A DNA stretch of 64,000 nt, taken from positions 9,203,897 through 9,267,896 of the forward strand of contig NC_134652.1 in the NCBI RefSeq assembly GCF_030463565.1, written 5' to 3'. Below the pieces are notes generated by a model. It worked only from the letters and a program-made list of their open reading frames with translations. It was not told the origin of the DNA and made no database searches. Below, piece after piece: positions 12,047 through 25,300 of this stretch (position 1 is the stretch's first letter; each line of letters opens with the position of its first letter). The translations under genes and the position numbers were made by a program. Origin of the DNA: Pelecanus crispus. Lineage: Eukaryota > Chordata > Aves > Pelecaniformes > Pelecanidae.

Positions 12047-15000
12047 GACACAAATGCCCTGTTGTCAGTATTAGGGTGGCTCCATCAACAAAGCTAGCAT
12101 CAGCTTATACAGAACATTGATTTGTATTAATTCTATCAGAAAAGCTTGGTAAAAGGCTGAAAGGCTCAAACCGTAAAAACATTTTTAAAAAGCCAAAGAC
12201 TTTGTACAAATAGCCATAACAGAATCCTGGTCAGCACTGAAAGAGAATAATGCTGAATGGGATTCTAGTATATACAGGCAAGCTATATAGCTACTCATTT
12301 ATTCTTTCCTGAATCTTCTATATTACACTGAATACACTATATTATGACTTTAACAGGCAAAATGACACCCTTAGACCTGGTTACTGTCAAACTGTATGGA
12401 AATAGGGTTCCATTTCAAACACTGCATGTTCATAATTGATTACATACACTTGGTCCTGAACAGACAATATAGATAAGTATCAGTAAAATTATAGTAGCAG
12501 AGCACCATTTCTGTTTGCGTGACATATGCAGGTAGAGCAAATGCTTGAAACTGTGAGATAGTAATACCATGACTGCGTATCACTGAAAATATATTATATG
12601 CCCTAGGCATGCTTCCTAGTTTGGAGAGGAAAAACTAGAAGACTGGCAGCAGATAGTCACAGCTTGTTACCTAGCTCTACGTGTACTCACACTCCAACAA
12701 GTAGCACTCATTGTCTCATTTATCAATCCCATTAAAAAAATTGAAAGAACTATTCCGGTACAAAGATTACCAAACTATAACTTTTGCCATTTCAAACATT
12801 CCTCTAGATGCCCCTTTGTATCTAGAGGATGTAAGTGGTAAAACCTGAGAAAGATCCTCCTGACACACCAAATTCAGGTTCAGTGTTTCCCTTTTTACGA
12901 ACCACATCCACAAGGGATACAGGAGCTGTGAAATATTCCTCTCTTGCGATCAGATTTGGCATAAATCTCAGCCTGATGTGCACACCACCTTTTTATACAA
13001 CAAAGTAAAATCTCTCACTCCCTGTTGAGCAGAACTCATGCTACTAAACAGATGTGAAAGTAAAAGGTAGAAACCAAGTGAAAGATACAATCCAAAAATT
13101 CTCATAAAGTCCATTTCCCAGCAATGTTAGCTCCCAGAAGATGCACTCAATGAAAATAAACCTTCACATACTGAAGAGTTACTGCAGCAGCCCTTCCTTA
13201 TCACTGGTCATGGGAGTAAGAAGTGGCAGAAATTAAACCAGGGAGAAGATGATGTGGCAAGAGATACACTGCTTGGAGTTTTCCAGTGCCAGGAAGGTTC
13301 TTTCAGGCAAAATTTAGAGCAACTGTATGCATTGTTCTTCACAATATTTTCATTAAAAACTGACATGCTTGTATAAGCCACCATGCTGGCTTTGTATTTC
13401 CAGGATGTGATCAGGAGCTAGTTTTCACTTACATATTTTCAAAAAGTTTTCACTATGTGATGAAGGAGAAACAAACCTTCAGCAGGACATCAAAATTCCC
13501 TCACTGCAATTTTGCAAAATCTCCCATCTGGTTTTTAAAAGCAGAAATTATGTTGAGTCTTCTATTTTCTATTTAACTGCCGACCTTTCGCCCCCTCTAT
13601 TTTTTCCCATATGCTTTTTGATCACATGTGAAAAACTTGGCTTCAGTTCTCTCATTTCCTGATTTTCTATATTTCAATTATACTTTAATGGCTATATATA
13701 TGGCGATGATGATACAAGAGTGTGTTGTGAATGAAATCTGTTTTGTACTATCCCAGCTTCTGAGAACTGCTACAATTCTAGTTGCTTTCTTCCATAGCCT
13801 CTGAAATACCTTCTATAACATAATAATATAATAAACCCTGAATCTGCTCTTCCCTTTGCAATGCTATCCAGCATTCTGTTTCCCATAATGCGGCTACATT
13901 ATGATTTGCAACTATAAATAATTATCCTAAGTTATAAAGATAAAGTATAAAACTTTAAAGCAATACCATTAGGCACCATACACTTGAGACTCTGAAGCAG
14001 CCATAAGCAAACATTGATTTTCATAAAGAATAGAAAAGAAGGTGATAATGAAAAGCATGTTTCCCGCTTAGGATTATTTCATCAAAAGCTTGCTGCAAGC
14101 TTGGGTGCAAAGAATGGAAATAGTAGGTAATCAGTGGCAAACAGCACCTTGTTTCTAACAGGTGGGGCACCACATTTTATGACCTCTGTCTTAACAGGTG
14201 AGGGGGAAAAAAACTAGTTGTGGGAATGGGATTTGACAATGTGTGAGGTTCAGTAATAGAAGGTATTATCCCCCAAAAGGGGAAGCATCAGAGATGGGAG
14301 GGACTTAGCTAAGCCTCTGCAAGACTTGTGTTCAGATGTGTGAACTTGTGAGTTGATTTTTGTTTGTTCTGTCTTGTCTGGGCAAGCATTCAATATAATG
14401 ACAGTGGAATATATAGGCTTCCTGGCTTTTTCCTACACTATTTTTCATTGCCTTCCTTCCTAATAGCCCTCCATTTTCCATTCTTATTTTTGCTTCTTCT
14501 TGTTCTATTGAGCTTGAGTCGCCACATTAACTGCCTTTACAAAGCACTTGTTTTTCTCTACCTAGATTTCCAATAATCAGGAATTTTTTTTGTGAATCTG
14601 ATGCTAGTTACTGAAACTACTCTATTTCCCTTCCATATTCTTCCATCTCTTTGGATTGTAATAGTGTGAGGAAGTGGTGGTATGGCAGCTTCTAAAAGCT
14701 GCAGACATTTTAATAATAATTTATATTATTTGTGCTTCTCCTGACTTCTCTTTTTAGTGGGCAATTATTTTCCAAGAAAAATACACATGTCCACTATTTA
14801 CAAAGAAAGATAAAAATAACTGTTCACATTTGAACTAGGATCTAATTATTTCTTTAAGAGTTATTAAGTAGATTGTGAATAATCTAAATACAGCCAGCCT
14901 TATTTAATTGAGTCCCACATGTGCTTTAAGAACAATATTTACCTTCAAGATTTTAAAAGTTGTGTGCTAACTAGTGCACATTTTTATGCAACTTTTCATC

Positions 15001-18000
15001 TTTGATGTGTTTAAATGTACTTTCTCTATTCATTCTGCAAAAGTGACGGAAATGGGTTTTTCTCACAGGGATGGCCTCAAGGATGCAGCTATGCTTTGTG
15101 CCAGTGTGAGATGTGCATGAAGCTGCCGAAGGTCCACAGAGGCTGAGGCAGTGTGCTTTGAGTCCTCTCCAGATCCACTGAGATGGATTTCAAGGCAAGG
15201 GAAGCAGGGCCAGGAGGCTCTTGCAGGAACAAACAGCCTTAAGGGTGAGGTACGTCATCGTTGTGCTCTGCTGAAGCTGCACATGTTCAGTAATTTAGAC
15301 AACTGGATGCTTCATCTAGAACAAAGTCATGATGCAGTCTTTACATTTTCATCTGGCTTCCTACTCTTTGCCTTTCTATTTACCCAGGTAAAATCAACCT
15401 ATTGCCCTGAAACTTGCCTCTTCTTGTCTATACCAGCAGTTGCATTAGGTCCAGACAATGACAATTTTTTGGTGAAACAAATGCTTAACCATATATGAGC
15501 CTGTTAAGAGATCTAAAGCTTGGTAGAAGAAAACTGGCCCCCAAAATTGAAGGCCTGACTTAAGTTGAATATTCACACTTTTTTTTTCCCAAAACACTAG
15601 CTCTTTCAAGTCATATTCTAGAGCTTTCATTTACAAAATGTTTACTGACCTTTCCATAGTGGTTTAAATATGAAGACACGATGCGTCCAGGGAGGAAAAA
15701 TAATATTAGAATACTGAGGTTGTTATCTCCAAAGTGCTACACACAAATTAACTAATGTATGCTAATATAGCGATTAGCTTGTTTGCCTAGGTTTAGTGCA
15801 ATGACTATGTTTCCGAAAGCTATCATTCAATGAGAGATGGTTTGGTATCACACCAAAGCCAGGACAGCTCTTAAAACATAATGTGCTTAATATTTGTGTA
15901 TTCCCCACCAAAAATAATGTAAGTCTATTTAAAGTACTGAGATTATTTGTAAAAGACAACTACTTTTGGCGAAACATTTTGAAATCAAGATGCGCTTTGA
16001 GTTACTGAAAGATTGCAATACTAGGCAATACCATAATGGATTGTTGTTGGCTAAGTGGCATGAGGACGGAGCTACAGACATTTCACCTGGGATGACTACC
16101 GTGTTCTGCATAAGTTCCATAGGCATTGACCCCTCACAGCATCTTCTCAGGAGCAAATAGCACAGAAAGTACTTAGAGGAAAGTGCTGTTGCCTCTGTGG
16201 GGCTGTCACTCCCCTCCTCCTTTGGCAAAAAAAGTAACTTTGCCTGTGGGCTTCCCAGTGGACCACACTCCACGGGCAGTTGCCTGGCAGGTACAATTCC
16301 AGTGTTTGTAGGCTAGATGGGGTACATGTTTGTACACCTCTCGATGTAATGAGGTCCCAAGCCGCAGTGAGGCCTTTGAAAGCCTCAAGAATATCAATAA
16401 TAATAAAAAATAGTAATGAATAGAAACGAAACTGGTGGAATCACAGGTATTTGTGGAGTGTTGGAATGACCACAAGAAAGCTGGCACAATATCACCGATA
16501 CAATATATACTGAAACAGCTTGGAAAAAGCAATCTGGAAAAAAACACAATATGAATATAATGAATGAGCCTTTATTCCACATATGAAAGTGTTTCTGATG
16601 CTGACAAAAGAAGGTACAATATTTATCATTCTAGGATGGCAGGGGACAAACAACAATATTAAATCATGAGAGGTTTTATTTGTGAATTGGCATTGTTTTC
16701 TGTCCCTTGTGTTACCGGAATGATAAATGCTTTCCTTTGTTTAGGAAAGAAAAGGTTTGCTACTGGCCGTGCATTCTATATATTCATGCCACAATTTCTT
16801 GAGAGGTTTGGTTAAATCCTCATAAATACCAATGTATTGGTATTAAAGGTACTAATAAGCATTTTGGGGTGGTGGTGGTTTGGTTTTTTCCTCGTCCACA
16901 GTTTCATTTGAGAGCCCCTCCCCTTTCCTGATACTTTATTTTCTAGGGCAGATGAAACAAGATTCAGTTATCACAGTTCTTAGGATAACTCGTGGGAATA
17001 TTGAAGGAGCACAGTGTGATCAAAGCAGATGGAAAAGCAATCCCCAAATGACTAAGGGCAAAACTGCACCCGTCCCAGAATTAGAGAAAGAGCTGATGTG
17101 TACGAGACATACTAAACACTTGCATTTGAATTTTTAATATTGACAATAAATGTCACAGCATTTTCATGAAGAATCTATTTGTCTTGAATGCAGCTCATCT
17201 GCTGCTCCTTGCTATGGATTATACCTTTCACCTTTTATCTATCTTTAACTCCTGATGAACACTCTAGCAGTTCGAATGTCTGATAGGAGGTTATGGGTTT
17301 TTTCGTATTTTTCTTACATTTTACATTTTCAAAAGCTAGCACAGAGCATTCCAGCGATCACATGAGAGTTAACAAACTTTGTTGCCAATATTTTCAAATG
17401 CAAGTAATATCTTCTGGTTTGCACGATTCAGGATGAATGTGGTGCATCACTATAGCATCTAATGTGACTCAGCTTTGAGAGCTTCAGGGCTTGGCTCTGC
17501 CTTTGATGCCCCAAGTACACAAGGCTGAATTTTTTTAGCCAGTAAATACTGAACGTGTAAATAAATATATAACTAATAATCTGATTTCCAAAGATATATA
17601 AGCATGACCCCAAGACAAGATCATTTTAGAACGGCATAATTCTGTGCATGCTCTGAATGCTGGGGAAAACTTCCTAGAACACAGCCAGCTTTATCACACA
17701 GATTTCAATCGCTAGATAGATGCACTTAAGAATATTTAGAATTACACAGACGTGTATTCTATGTATGTTACGCATTACAGCATGCATGGATAGACTGGGT
17801 CTTCAAAACAGTGTGACGAGTTTTCATTTTGTTTTTCAGTGCAATTGCTATCAGTTACTCAGACATCTTCCTGTAACCTCTGCCAGCCCCAGTCAGGGAT
17901 ACAGCTCCCACTGTGTCGGGCGCAGCACGTGAGCACTGCACCAGTGCTCACATACTGCACAGCTTACAATCTAAACAACTTTTCACTGTGCTTAAATTTT

Positions 18001-19694
18001 CATGTTGTAAGAAACAAATTCACGGGCCTCCTTAACCCACAGACTTTTAAAGTCAGGCTGAACATGAAAATTTATCTAGACTTTTCTTTTATGCAATAAC
18101 CTACTGGCTAATAAAAGTCCTGCAAATGACTAGCAGCTCTCAGTCTCACTGTGTAGTTCAGAGGCTTCAAATTATATTTTGGACATCCCGTTACACAGCT
18201 ACTACTGAGTAGACCTTTGTAAATAGTTATATTAATGATGTACAAGAAAGAACACAGTCTACCTCACTCCTGCCTGTCTACATTGGCCTTGCAGTTCTAA
18301 CACAAGTAAAAAAAAAAATACTATTTTACATTAAAAACCGCCAATATAAATACTGCATACATCTATGGAGCAATAAGACTGCATTAATCAACTTTTTTTT
18401 TTTTGACTAAATTATTGTGAAAACTAATAAATGAATAAGCTGCAAAATTCAATTACTTGTATAGTTAATTTTAATATCAGAATGAGTAAATGAGTTTTAT
18501 TTTAAAATAGTTTATGCTTAGAGTTAAGTATAGAATACCTAGGCAAAAAAAAAGATTTGTAGTTTTGAACAGATTGTAATATTAGCACAAAATTTCTGGG
18601 AAACTTATAGGACCTGTGCAAACAAAGTTTCGTGTAGAAAATCACACATACAGAAGCTACAATGAAAAGTCAAGAAGTTTCCAGATTTTGATAGATTTCA
18701 GGCTGGATGTGTCAAAAGATAAGCCCTGACACTGGCAGGCCGTCTCCCTTGAAAATTTAGACTCCATGTACAGAGATCTTCAGGTAAACCAATTTCTACT
18801 TTCACCTCTGCCTCCAAATGCTGGTCTCAAAGGACTTCATTTCAGCCAAGACCTGTCAAAACCCCCAAATGTTTTTCATTACTGAATTCCTTCTGTATGT
18901 TCTCTGTCAGCTGTGTTAAAATAATAAATTCACAACTGATTGATTTTTGAAAAGGGAGAGAACCACTTGAACTTACCCACCGATTTTGTTATTTCAACAT
19001 GTAAAATTTAGGGCATATTTAAAATTGTTTTTTGAAGTCTATGCTTCCCATGCCATTTATGGGGTTTAAAGCAGCAGCAGGTTCAGAAAAAGTTATAATA
19101 AAAATAATTTTCAGCAGGATGACTACGAGACATTTGGGGTGTGCCCCAGTCAGTGCATATCCTTTTAAATCATTAATACCAATGGTAATTCACTTACAAA
19201 CATCCAGCACAGACTAGGTGCCCTGGTGTTCTTAATTGGTGCTTTGAAATAATAAAACAATTTTTTATATTCTGTTGTATCTGGGGGGAATTCAGGACAT
19301 TTCTAAAATTCCTTTGAGAGATGATTCTATACAGTTTTTGTCAGCATCAAGGGAGGAAAATACTCAAAAACCGTACTGCTGGATTAAGAAGGCAACAATG
19401 AATATATTACCTAAAAAGTAGAAAAGTCTTTTCAAATTGTGTGTGGAGACAAGGAGCTTAGTTTGGATGAAGCAGTTGCAAGAACACCTTAATGGGGGAC
19501 AAGAAAGCAATTAACAATGAGAAGTCACTGATGCAAAAGATAGTCCTAGAGATTAAAATCTTATTGAAACAAATGCTTCTCCATTTGATCATAATGAATT
19601 GAGCTGAAAAATCTGCAAAACCAGTTCACTGAACATCTGAGAAGAAAATAATAATTTGTTACTCAATTGTAGTACAAAGCTTTCTGACCAACAC

Positions 19695-19718
19695 ACAGCA
19701 TTACAGCATTACAGCATT
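19695..19718. repeat. Tandem repeat, 3 x ACAGCATT
   Basis: Three exact 8-bp units lie head to tail. It is a small tandem repeat of no evident function. Confidence 0.85.
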
Positions 19719-21999
19719 AGTTAAATAGAAATAAGAATTTTGGGTAAACTGAATAACACAATAGGAGAATTAGGCATACTATTATTCGAAATTGCAATGT
19801 GATAATTACGAAAATATACATAGATGTATCCATTTGTACAGTGCTTTAAAGACACAGGAAAAATATGCTTTATCCCAAATGAATAAACAAAACATTTCAG
19901 GGAACAGAGATGAAATGGGCATAGCAGGAAGGATAGGGCAGGGATAGATGAAGCTAATAGTGCAGGGAAGAAAGGCACAGTGGTGGAGCTAATCCGAGCA
20001 TGGGGCAACTGGGAATATTCTGAAATGAGAGAAATCGCAGAGATGGAAGTGTGAAAGAGAGAACATTAAGAAGTGAAGATTGAGAGAGGTACATTACATG
20101 TCTGGGAACAGACTACTTTAATTAGAGAAATCCATCAGATGAAGGTAGATTGAATCTTTGTAATGGGACAAAGGTCTCAAATTCATCCCATCTGCCTTTA
20201 GGCACCCAGCTGAGACATCCAAATCTGGAAAGCATCACATCAGATTTGGAAATCAGTGGAAAGGCATGTCCAAAGAGGAATCAAGATTTTAGGTGGGCTG
20301 AATTGGCCTTTGACAGAAGCTTTAAGAAAGAAGCATAAGTGATAATTTAGTAACACATCTAAAATAATATGCACAGATTATGTGAAAATCTTGCGTTAGA
20401 TAGGACTGCTGTAAAAAAGATTAAAGGAGGGAACAATAAACATAAATATCTGCGAAAATAGCTGTCACAGGGAATTGTAACTGAACTTCTCTTTTTACAA
20501 TGTACCCTTAACAGGCCCTGTGTTTTCCACTGTTGCCATTTTTGGTAAAAATGTGGTGACCACAGAGGTAGACGCAACAGAACTGTCAGCAGCGGTGAAG
20601 ATGGCATAGGAAAAAAACCCAAACCCTCTTTGTTATTTAAATGGGTTCTATTTAAATATTTTTTTCTATTTAGTTGCCTTGCCACTATAGTCAAGTATGA
20701 AGTTACACATCTGGAACAATAATGTGGAATATACCAAAATAAAGCAGTGGCTTCAGACAGGCTCTCCAATTCAAAAGTCAGGTAAGGGGAAATTATTTGA
20801 TTACATTTTGGAAGTTCAAAGAAGGAAAGATCATGTGCTAAAAGGGCTCTTTCACCCTTTCAGCAAGAAAGATTTAACATCCAAGTCTAAAGCCTAAACT
20901 CAAGAAACCTAAATGAGATTAAATTAATAGAACTTTGACAAACAGGTTATCAGAGTAGGTAAGGCAACGATTCATGTCTTAAACTCTGTGAAAATAAGGA
21001 ATCAAGCAGACACCCTGAAAGGACAACAGACTTGGAGGCAGACCATCAGAAGAAGCAGCAAAAAAGCTGAAGTGCCTTGTTAAAAATCAGTTTTATATAT
21101 GTAAGTGTGTGTGTATATATATATAGTTTTTCCAAATTAACATATTTCACTAATAATTTGCTGCCAATTTAATCTGTCAACATTATAAACTGAAGAAGTG
21201 AGAAAAGATATTTCAGTAATTTCAGATTGAAACAAATTATCTGAAAATATGGATTTCTACACTGTCTAGTAAATAAAATATCTTTAGCAAATGAAAACAA
21301 AACCATGAAATAAGCCTCTGGATGAGAAAAACAAAACTGAAATCATCAAACTATCAATACATTTTGGGTTTGCCAGTCTGTAAACAATCAACATATATGA
21401 ATTTGAAATTAAGCCTTAAATACCATCTATTTTCAGATCACCCTCTACTTGCATTTCAGTCAATGCTTTGAAGAAACTCAGTTGTGTGTTCACACTGCAA
21501 CTTTGTTTTCTAATACTCCTAGTGATGTGCTACAAGTTTTCTGTAATTAGGCCTGATGAACCTTGCCCCTTAATAGGGACAAACCCAAGGGTTGAAACTT
21601 AAGTATGAACAAAAGACAGGGCAAAAGGAAGCAGAAAATATATTGCCTACAGAAAGGTCTTCCTAGATTTGGGGAATTATGGGCAAAAGCTTATGTTCAT
21701 CAAAAGATATCAAAAAGAAGTTGTAATTCTTGTTTAAAAGAAAAAAGTTTAAAAAAAAAAGGTGTAACTGTAGCCCTTCAGAGATACCTTACCCTTATCA
21801 AGTGATCTGCTGTTAAAAAAGCCCTGTACTTCATGCCAAGAGTGTACAAACCCTGTACAGGAACCAGACAGTGAACATACAGTCGTACATTGTGGTTCTT
21901 ACTGCAATAATGAAATTAAGTTTTAGACATTTTCTGCATGAGTAATCTCTCTTGATTACATTTTGAAGTTTTTCAGTGAATGGTTAATTAATAATGCAG

Positions 22000-22360
22000 A
22001 AGGCCTCCTCTGTGGTTCTGCTGTCTCCAGTATGAAAGGATCTCTGGACTTTGGTGCGCGGGCCCCCAGTGTCTAGCCTCGTCCTTACAAGATCTTTCCT
22101 TACCTTCCCTTGGAGGCGTGTGCTAGAGATACAGTGAACCTCAACACCGGACTCGGCACCCTATGGAGCCATCACCAGATGAAATCCATTTCGTCCTCTT
22201 GAAAAGGGAGAGAACCATTTCCCCTAAAAGCTCGAATTGTTGCTTTCCAAGAACAACAGCTTCCCCCCAACCTGCCAGATCGAAAAGGGGAAGAGAACTG
22301 GGTGTTCAGTGCTGAATGAAAGGACAGGGCCAGCGTGGATTTCCTATCTGTTCCTCTTGA
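22000..22360. other. CpG- and GC-richer island in the intron
   Basis: This block is visibly richer in G, C and CpG than the surrounding intron (for example GGTGCGCGGGCCCCC near 22053 and ACACCGGACTCGGCACC near 22145). It carries no long open frame and matches no repeat that I recognise. A minus-strand GGTAAGG near 22100 resembles a splice donor, but I cannot pair it with a convincing exon. It could be a regulatory element, an unrecognised old repeat or an alternative non-coding exon. Confidence 0.35.
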
Positions 22361-25300
22361 TTTAAGAAATATCCCCCATATTGTTAATCCGTTCCTGGAG
22401 ATATGTACACAAACGTTTACCGTTGAGTCAATGCATCCACTGCATGCTTAAACTTCTACACAGGCATCTTGATCAGGACCTTACAGAGACCTATCCTGCC
22501 AATGGGGGAAGCATCTATCCCTTAATGCAAGCATCTCATAACACTTCTAGGAGATTCACATGATTTTTTCTTTCCCTACAGTTGCCTTTCACAAATATAT
22601 TTGTGGAAAGAGATGATTGCCCACAGGTTTCAGGACACTTAACATCAGAACTGCAGAATGACCCTCAAGCATAGCAGGCATTTGCTTCAAACCAATTTTC
22701 CATCAGCCTTGATGCAACTGTGCACACAAAAACATTCTGTTTGCAAATCTCTTTCACAAACTGAGGCTAATACCTGGAGTGTCTAGACCAGAGATGCACG
22801 ACAAGTATGTGAAGCTCTTTATAAAATCCAACTGAAGGGAAATCAATATTACAAACATACCCATAACAAGGGATCCATTACTGCTACAATATATAAAACA
22901 GCATTGTGCTATCCAGCAAGCACTTGTAAGGTATGCATCAGGAGTGGGAAATTCTTTTTTCAACTCTGTGGGAATATACAGTGATACAATATCACTGAAA
23001 CTGGAAAATATTATAAGCATACCCATATGTTCTTAACCTTAAACAGAGTTATCCTCCACAGTATATTCTCCTCTGCTTTCATCCCAGTATAGTAAGGTTT
23101 ACTTTAGGCTTTTAATCTGATCATGCATACCCCTAATTGTTTAAAGTATAATTATAGATGTTAAATTGTTTTCCCTTCTACGAAAAATGTGCTTTGGAGA
23201 GACCAAAACAGAAATTAAATGCATGTAAAATAATAGAACTATTTCAATGGCACTAATTGCAAAACAATTTTAAAAAGCATCTTTTGATGAAATAATTGTT
23301 TTAATTATACAGTATACTTAGGCTTACCAACTACAAACACTTCAGCTTTTAGCATTAAGATAATTTGATGTGTACTGTTTCCCACACTTTATTTCAGAGT
23401 GTAAATAAACGAGAAATATAAATCACTGCAAAAGGACATCAGAATAAAACAGGAGGAAAAGTGGTGATCCCTACATATAACAGGGTACTATCATAGTATA
23501 TTGTTAATGGATATAGCTAAATGCAGGCAGGCAATTCATGAATTGCCTAGGAGAAACCTTAATACTGGGGCACTAGTAGGGAGACCAAACCTTAGATCCT
23601 TTGGAAACGCCATCTGCCCACGGAGGGCTCTGTGTGGAGCTCAGTGAGGTCCCTCCCGTTGCAGAAGGACTGCACTGAGGCAGGTCTCCTAGCAGGGGTT
23701 TTTCTAAGTGGAAGTCCTCGCAAAGGACAAGGTTGCTATGACTGCCTGCCTTAAACTCACAGATTCATAGATGGTTCATTTCAAAACCAAAATGAGATGC
23801 TTCTTGACTGCACGCTGTGGCAGACCATAAATTCGCCACGGTACATTGTCCACCATCTCAAGAAAAAATAAATGCAATAATCCTTGTCTATGTGGCAGCA
23901 ACTTCCCACTGGGTTGGTCTTTTTTTTATTTTTCATTGAGCATGAGACACCTAGAAAAGGTGTTAAAAATCAAATACTGTAGTAGGGAGAAAGGTAATTA
24001 AATTATACACCCAGCCAAATACCTCAAATTTGGTATTGTCTTTATTGTCAAGTGGACACAGACATAGTAATGTCTTGTGACACTTGGTAGGAAGGGGTGA
24101 GGGGAAGGAGATATTTGTGATACGGAATGAATGTGGAAAGGAGATGTTAGAGAGAGAGACACTGCAGATGTAGACATGTTCTTGCAGAATTGCAAACGTT
24201 TTTACAGCTATAAAACACTCAAATCTCTTCTAAGTTCAAAAATATGCCTGTAAACAACTACTTTATATTATTCTGTGAAACAACTACAGTAGCAACTGCT
24301 TGTATTCTCACTGCCTGCAAAAGCTCAACACACAGCAGTGAGGAGGTTCCTGCTTCAGTAAAATCACAGTATTACTCTTATGATATTTCAGAACTATCAG
24401 TGCTTCACAAGACAAAGAAAAATCCTTCTGTGTTCTCACTGCTGAATCAGTTAGTGTAAATAGAGCAAAACCAGAGGAACTGCTTGGCAGGATTTTAAGT
24501 AGTCCCTTATCTCTACACTGCATTCTCGCTCGTACTGCACCTCAGTACACGCACAATATTTTCATGTTGGTCTTGCTCTCACCTTGTAATCCACCAATCA
24601 AACCGGTTGAAGGATGCCAGAGACTAATGTATCTGTTTAAACTCTCCCACCCAGTAATTGCATTTCATTTTTTTTCTAGCTGAAAAATTTATCTCATTGA
24701 GCTTTTTTGTGAGGAATGTTACTTTAAAATAGCATTACTGATTAATTCATATTTTCAACACATTGAATTTCCATGCTGCCCTTGAAATTTGTTCCTTTAT
24801 GAGGAAAAAAAAATCTTCTACAACACGTTTTATTGCAAAAGATAATGTTGAAGCCTTCAGAAGAGCTACGGGTCATATCTTCAGCTGGTATTGAAGAATG
24901 CTCTCTACTACAGGCAATAGGTTAGTTCCAAATTTTGCTAGCTGGGATTCTGGTTCTCTCTCTGCCTAGCTAGCAAACCACTGAAGTCTTAATCAAAGTT
25001 ACTTGCATTATTTAGGTATTGGAACTATATACGCACATATATGGGTCTATTTCTGCAATTTTCAGAACACACATTGATAAGAAAAGATACCATGTGTCCA
25101 AGAAAGGGGTAGAAGGAAAGTACTGTCTGGTGCCTGTTTGCTCTCAGAGAATTCCTGCTCCTCAGCTGCAAATGTGTTATTTTTTTATCTTTCGACTTTC
25201 TTTCCATTGTTTGTCAAATACTCCTTTTCTGGAATATATTATACAACACTGGTCAAAGCTGTGTAACAAAAATGTTTGAAAATCAAAAATGTCATAAGGT

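Larger units (their letters stand above)
9068..21999. other. Intron sequence, no recognised gene
   Basis: This is AT-rich intron without coding or repeat families that I can recognise. Minor features include an A run at 9356-9368, an A tract at 12026-12046, a T tract at 18393-18404, a triple 8-bp tandem repeat (ACAGCATT) at 19695-19718 and a short GT/TA run near 21105-21126. The longer open frames (115 codons at 15151-15498 plus; 136 codons at 20359-20769 minus) do not resemble known proteins. Confidence 0.55.

Noticed and set aside
20359-20769. 136-codon minus-strand open frame
   Set aside because: No recognisable motif or family, no splice or promoter context, and low-complexity hydrophobic composition. 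No gene can be supported.
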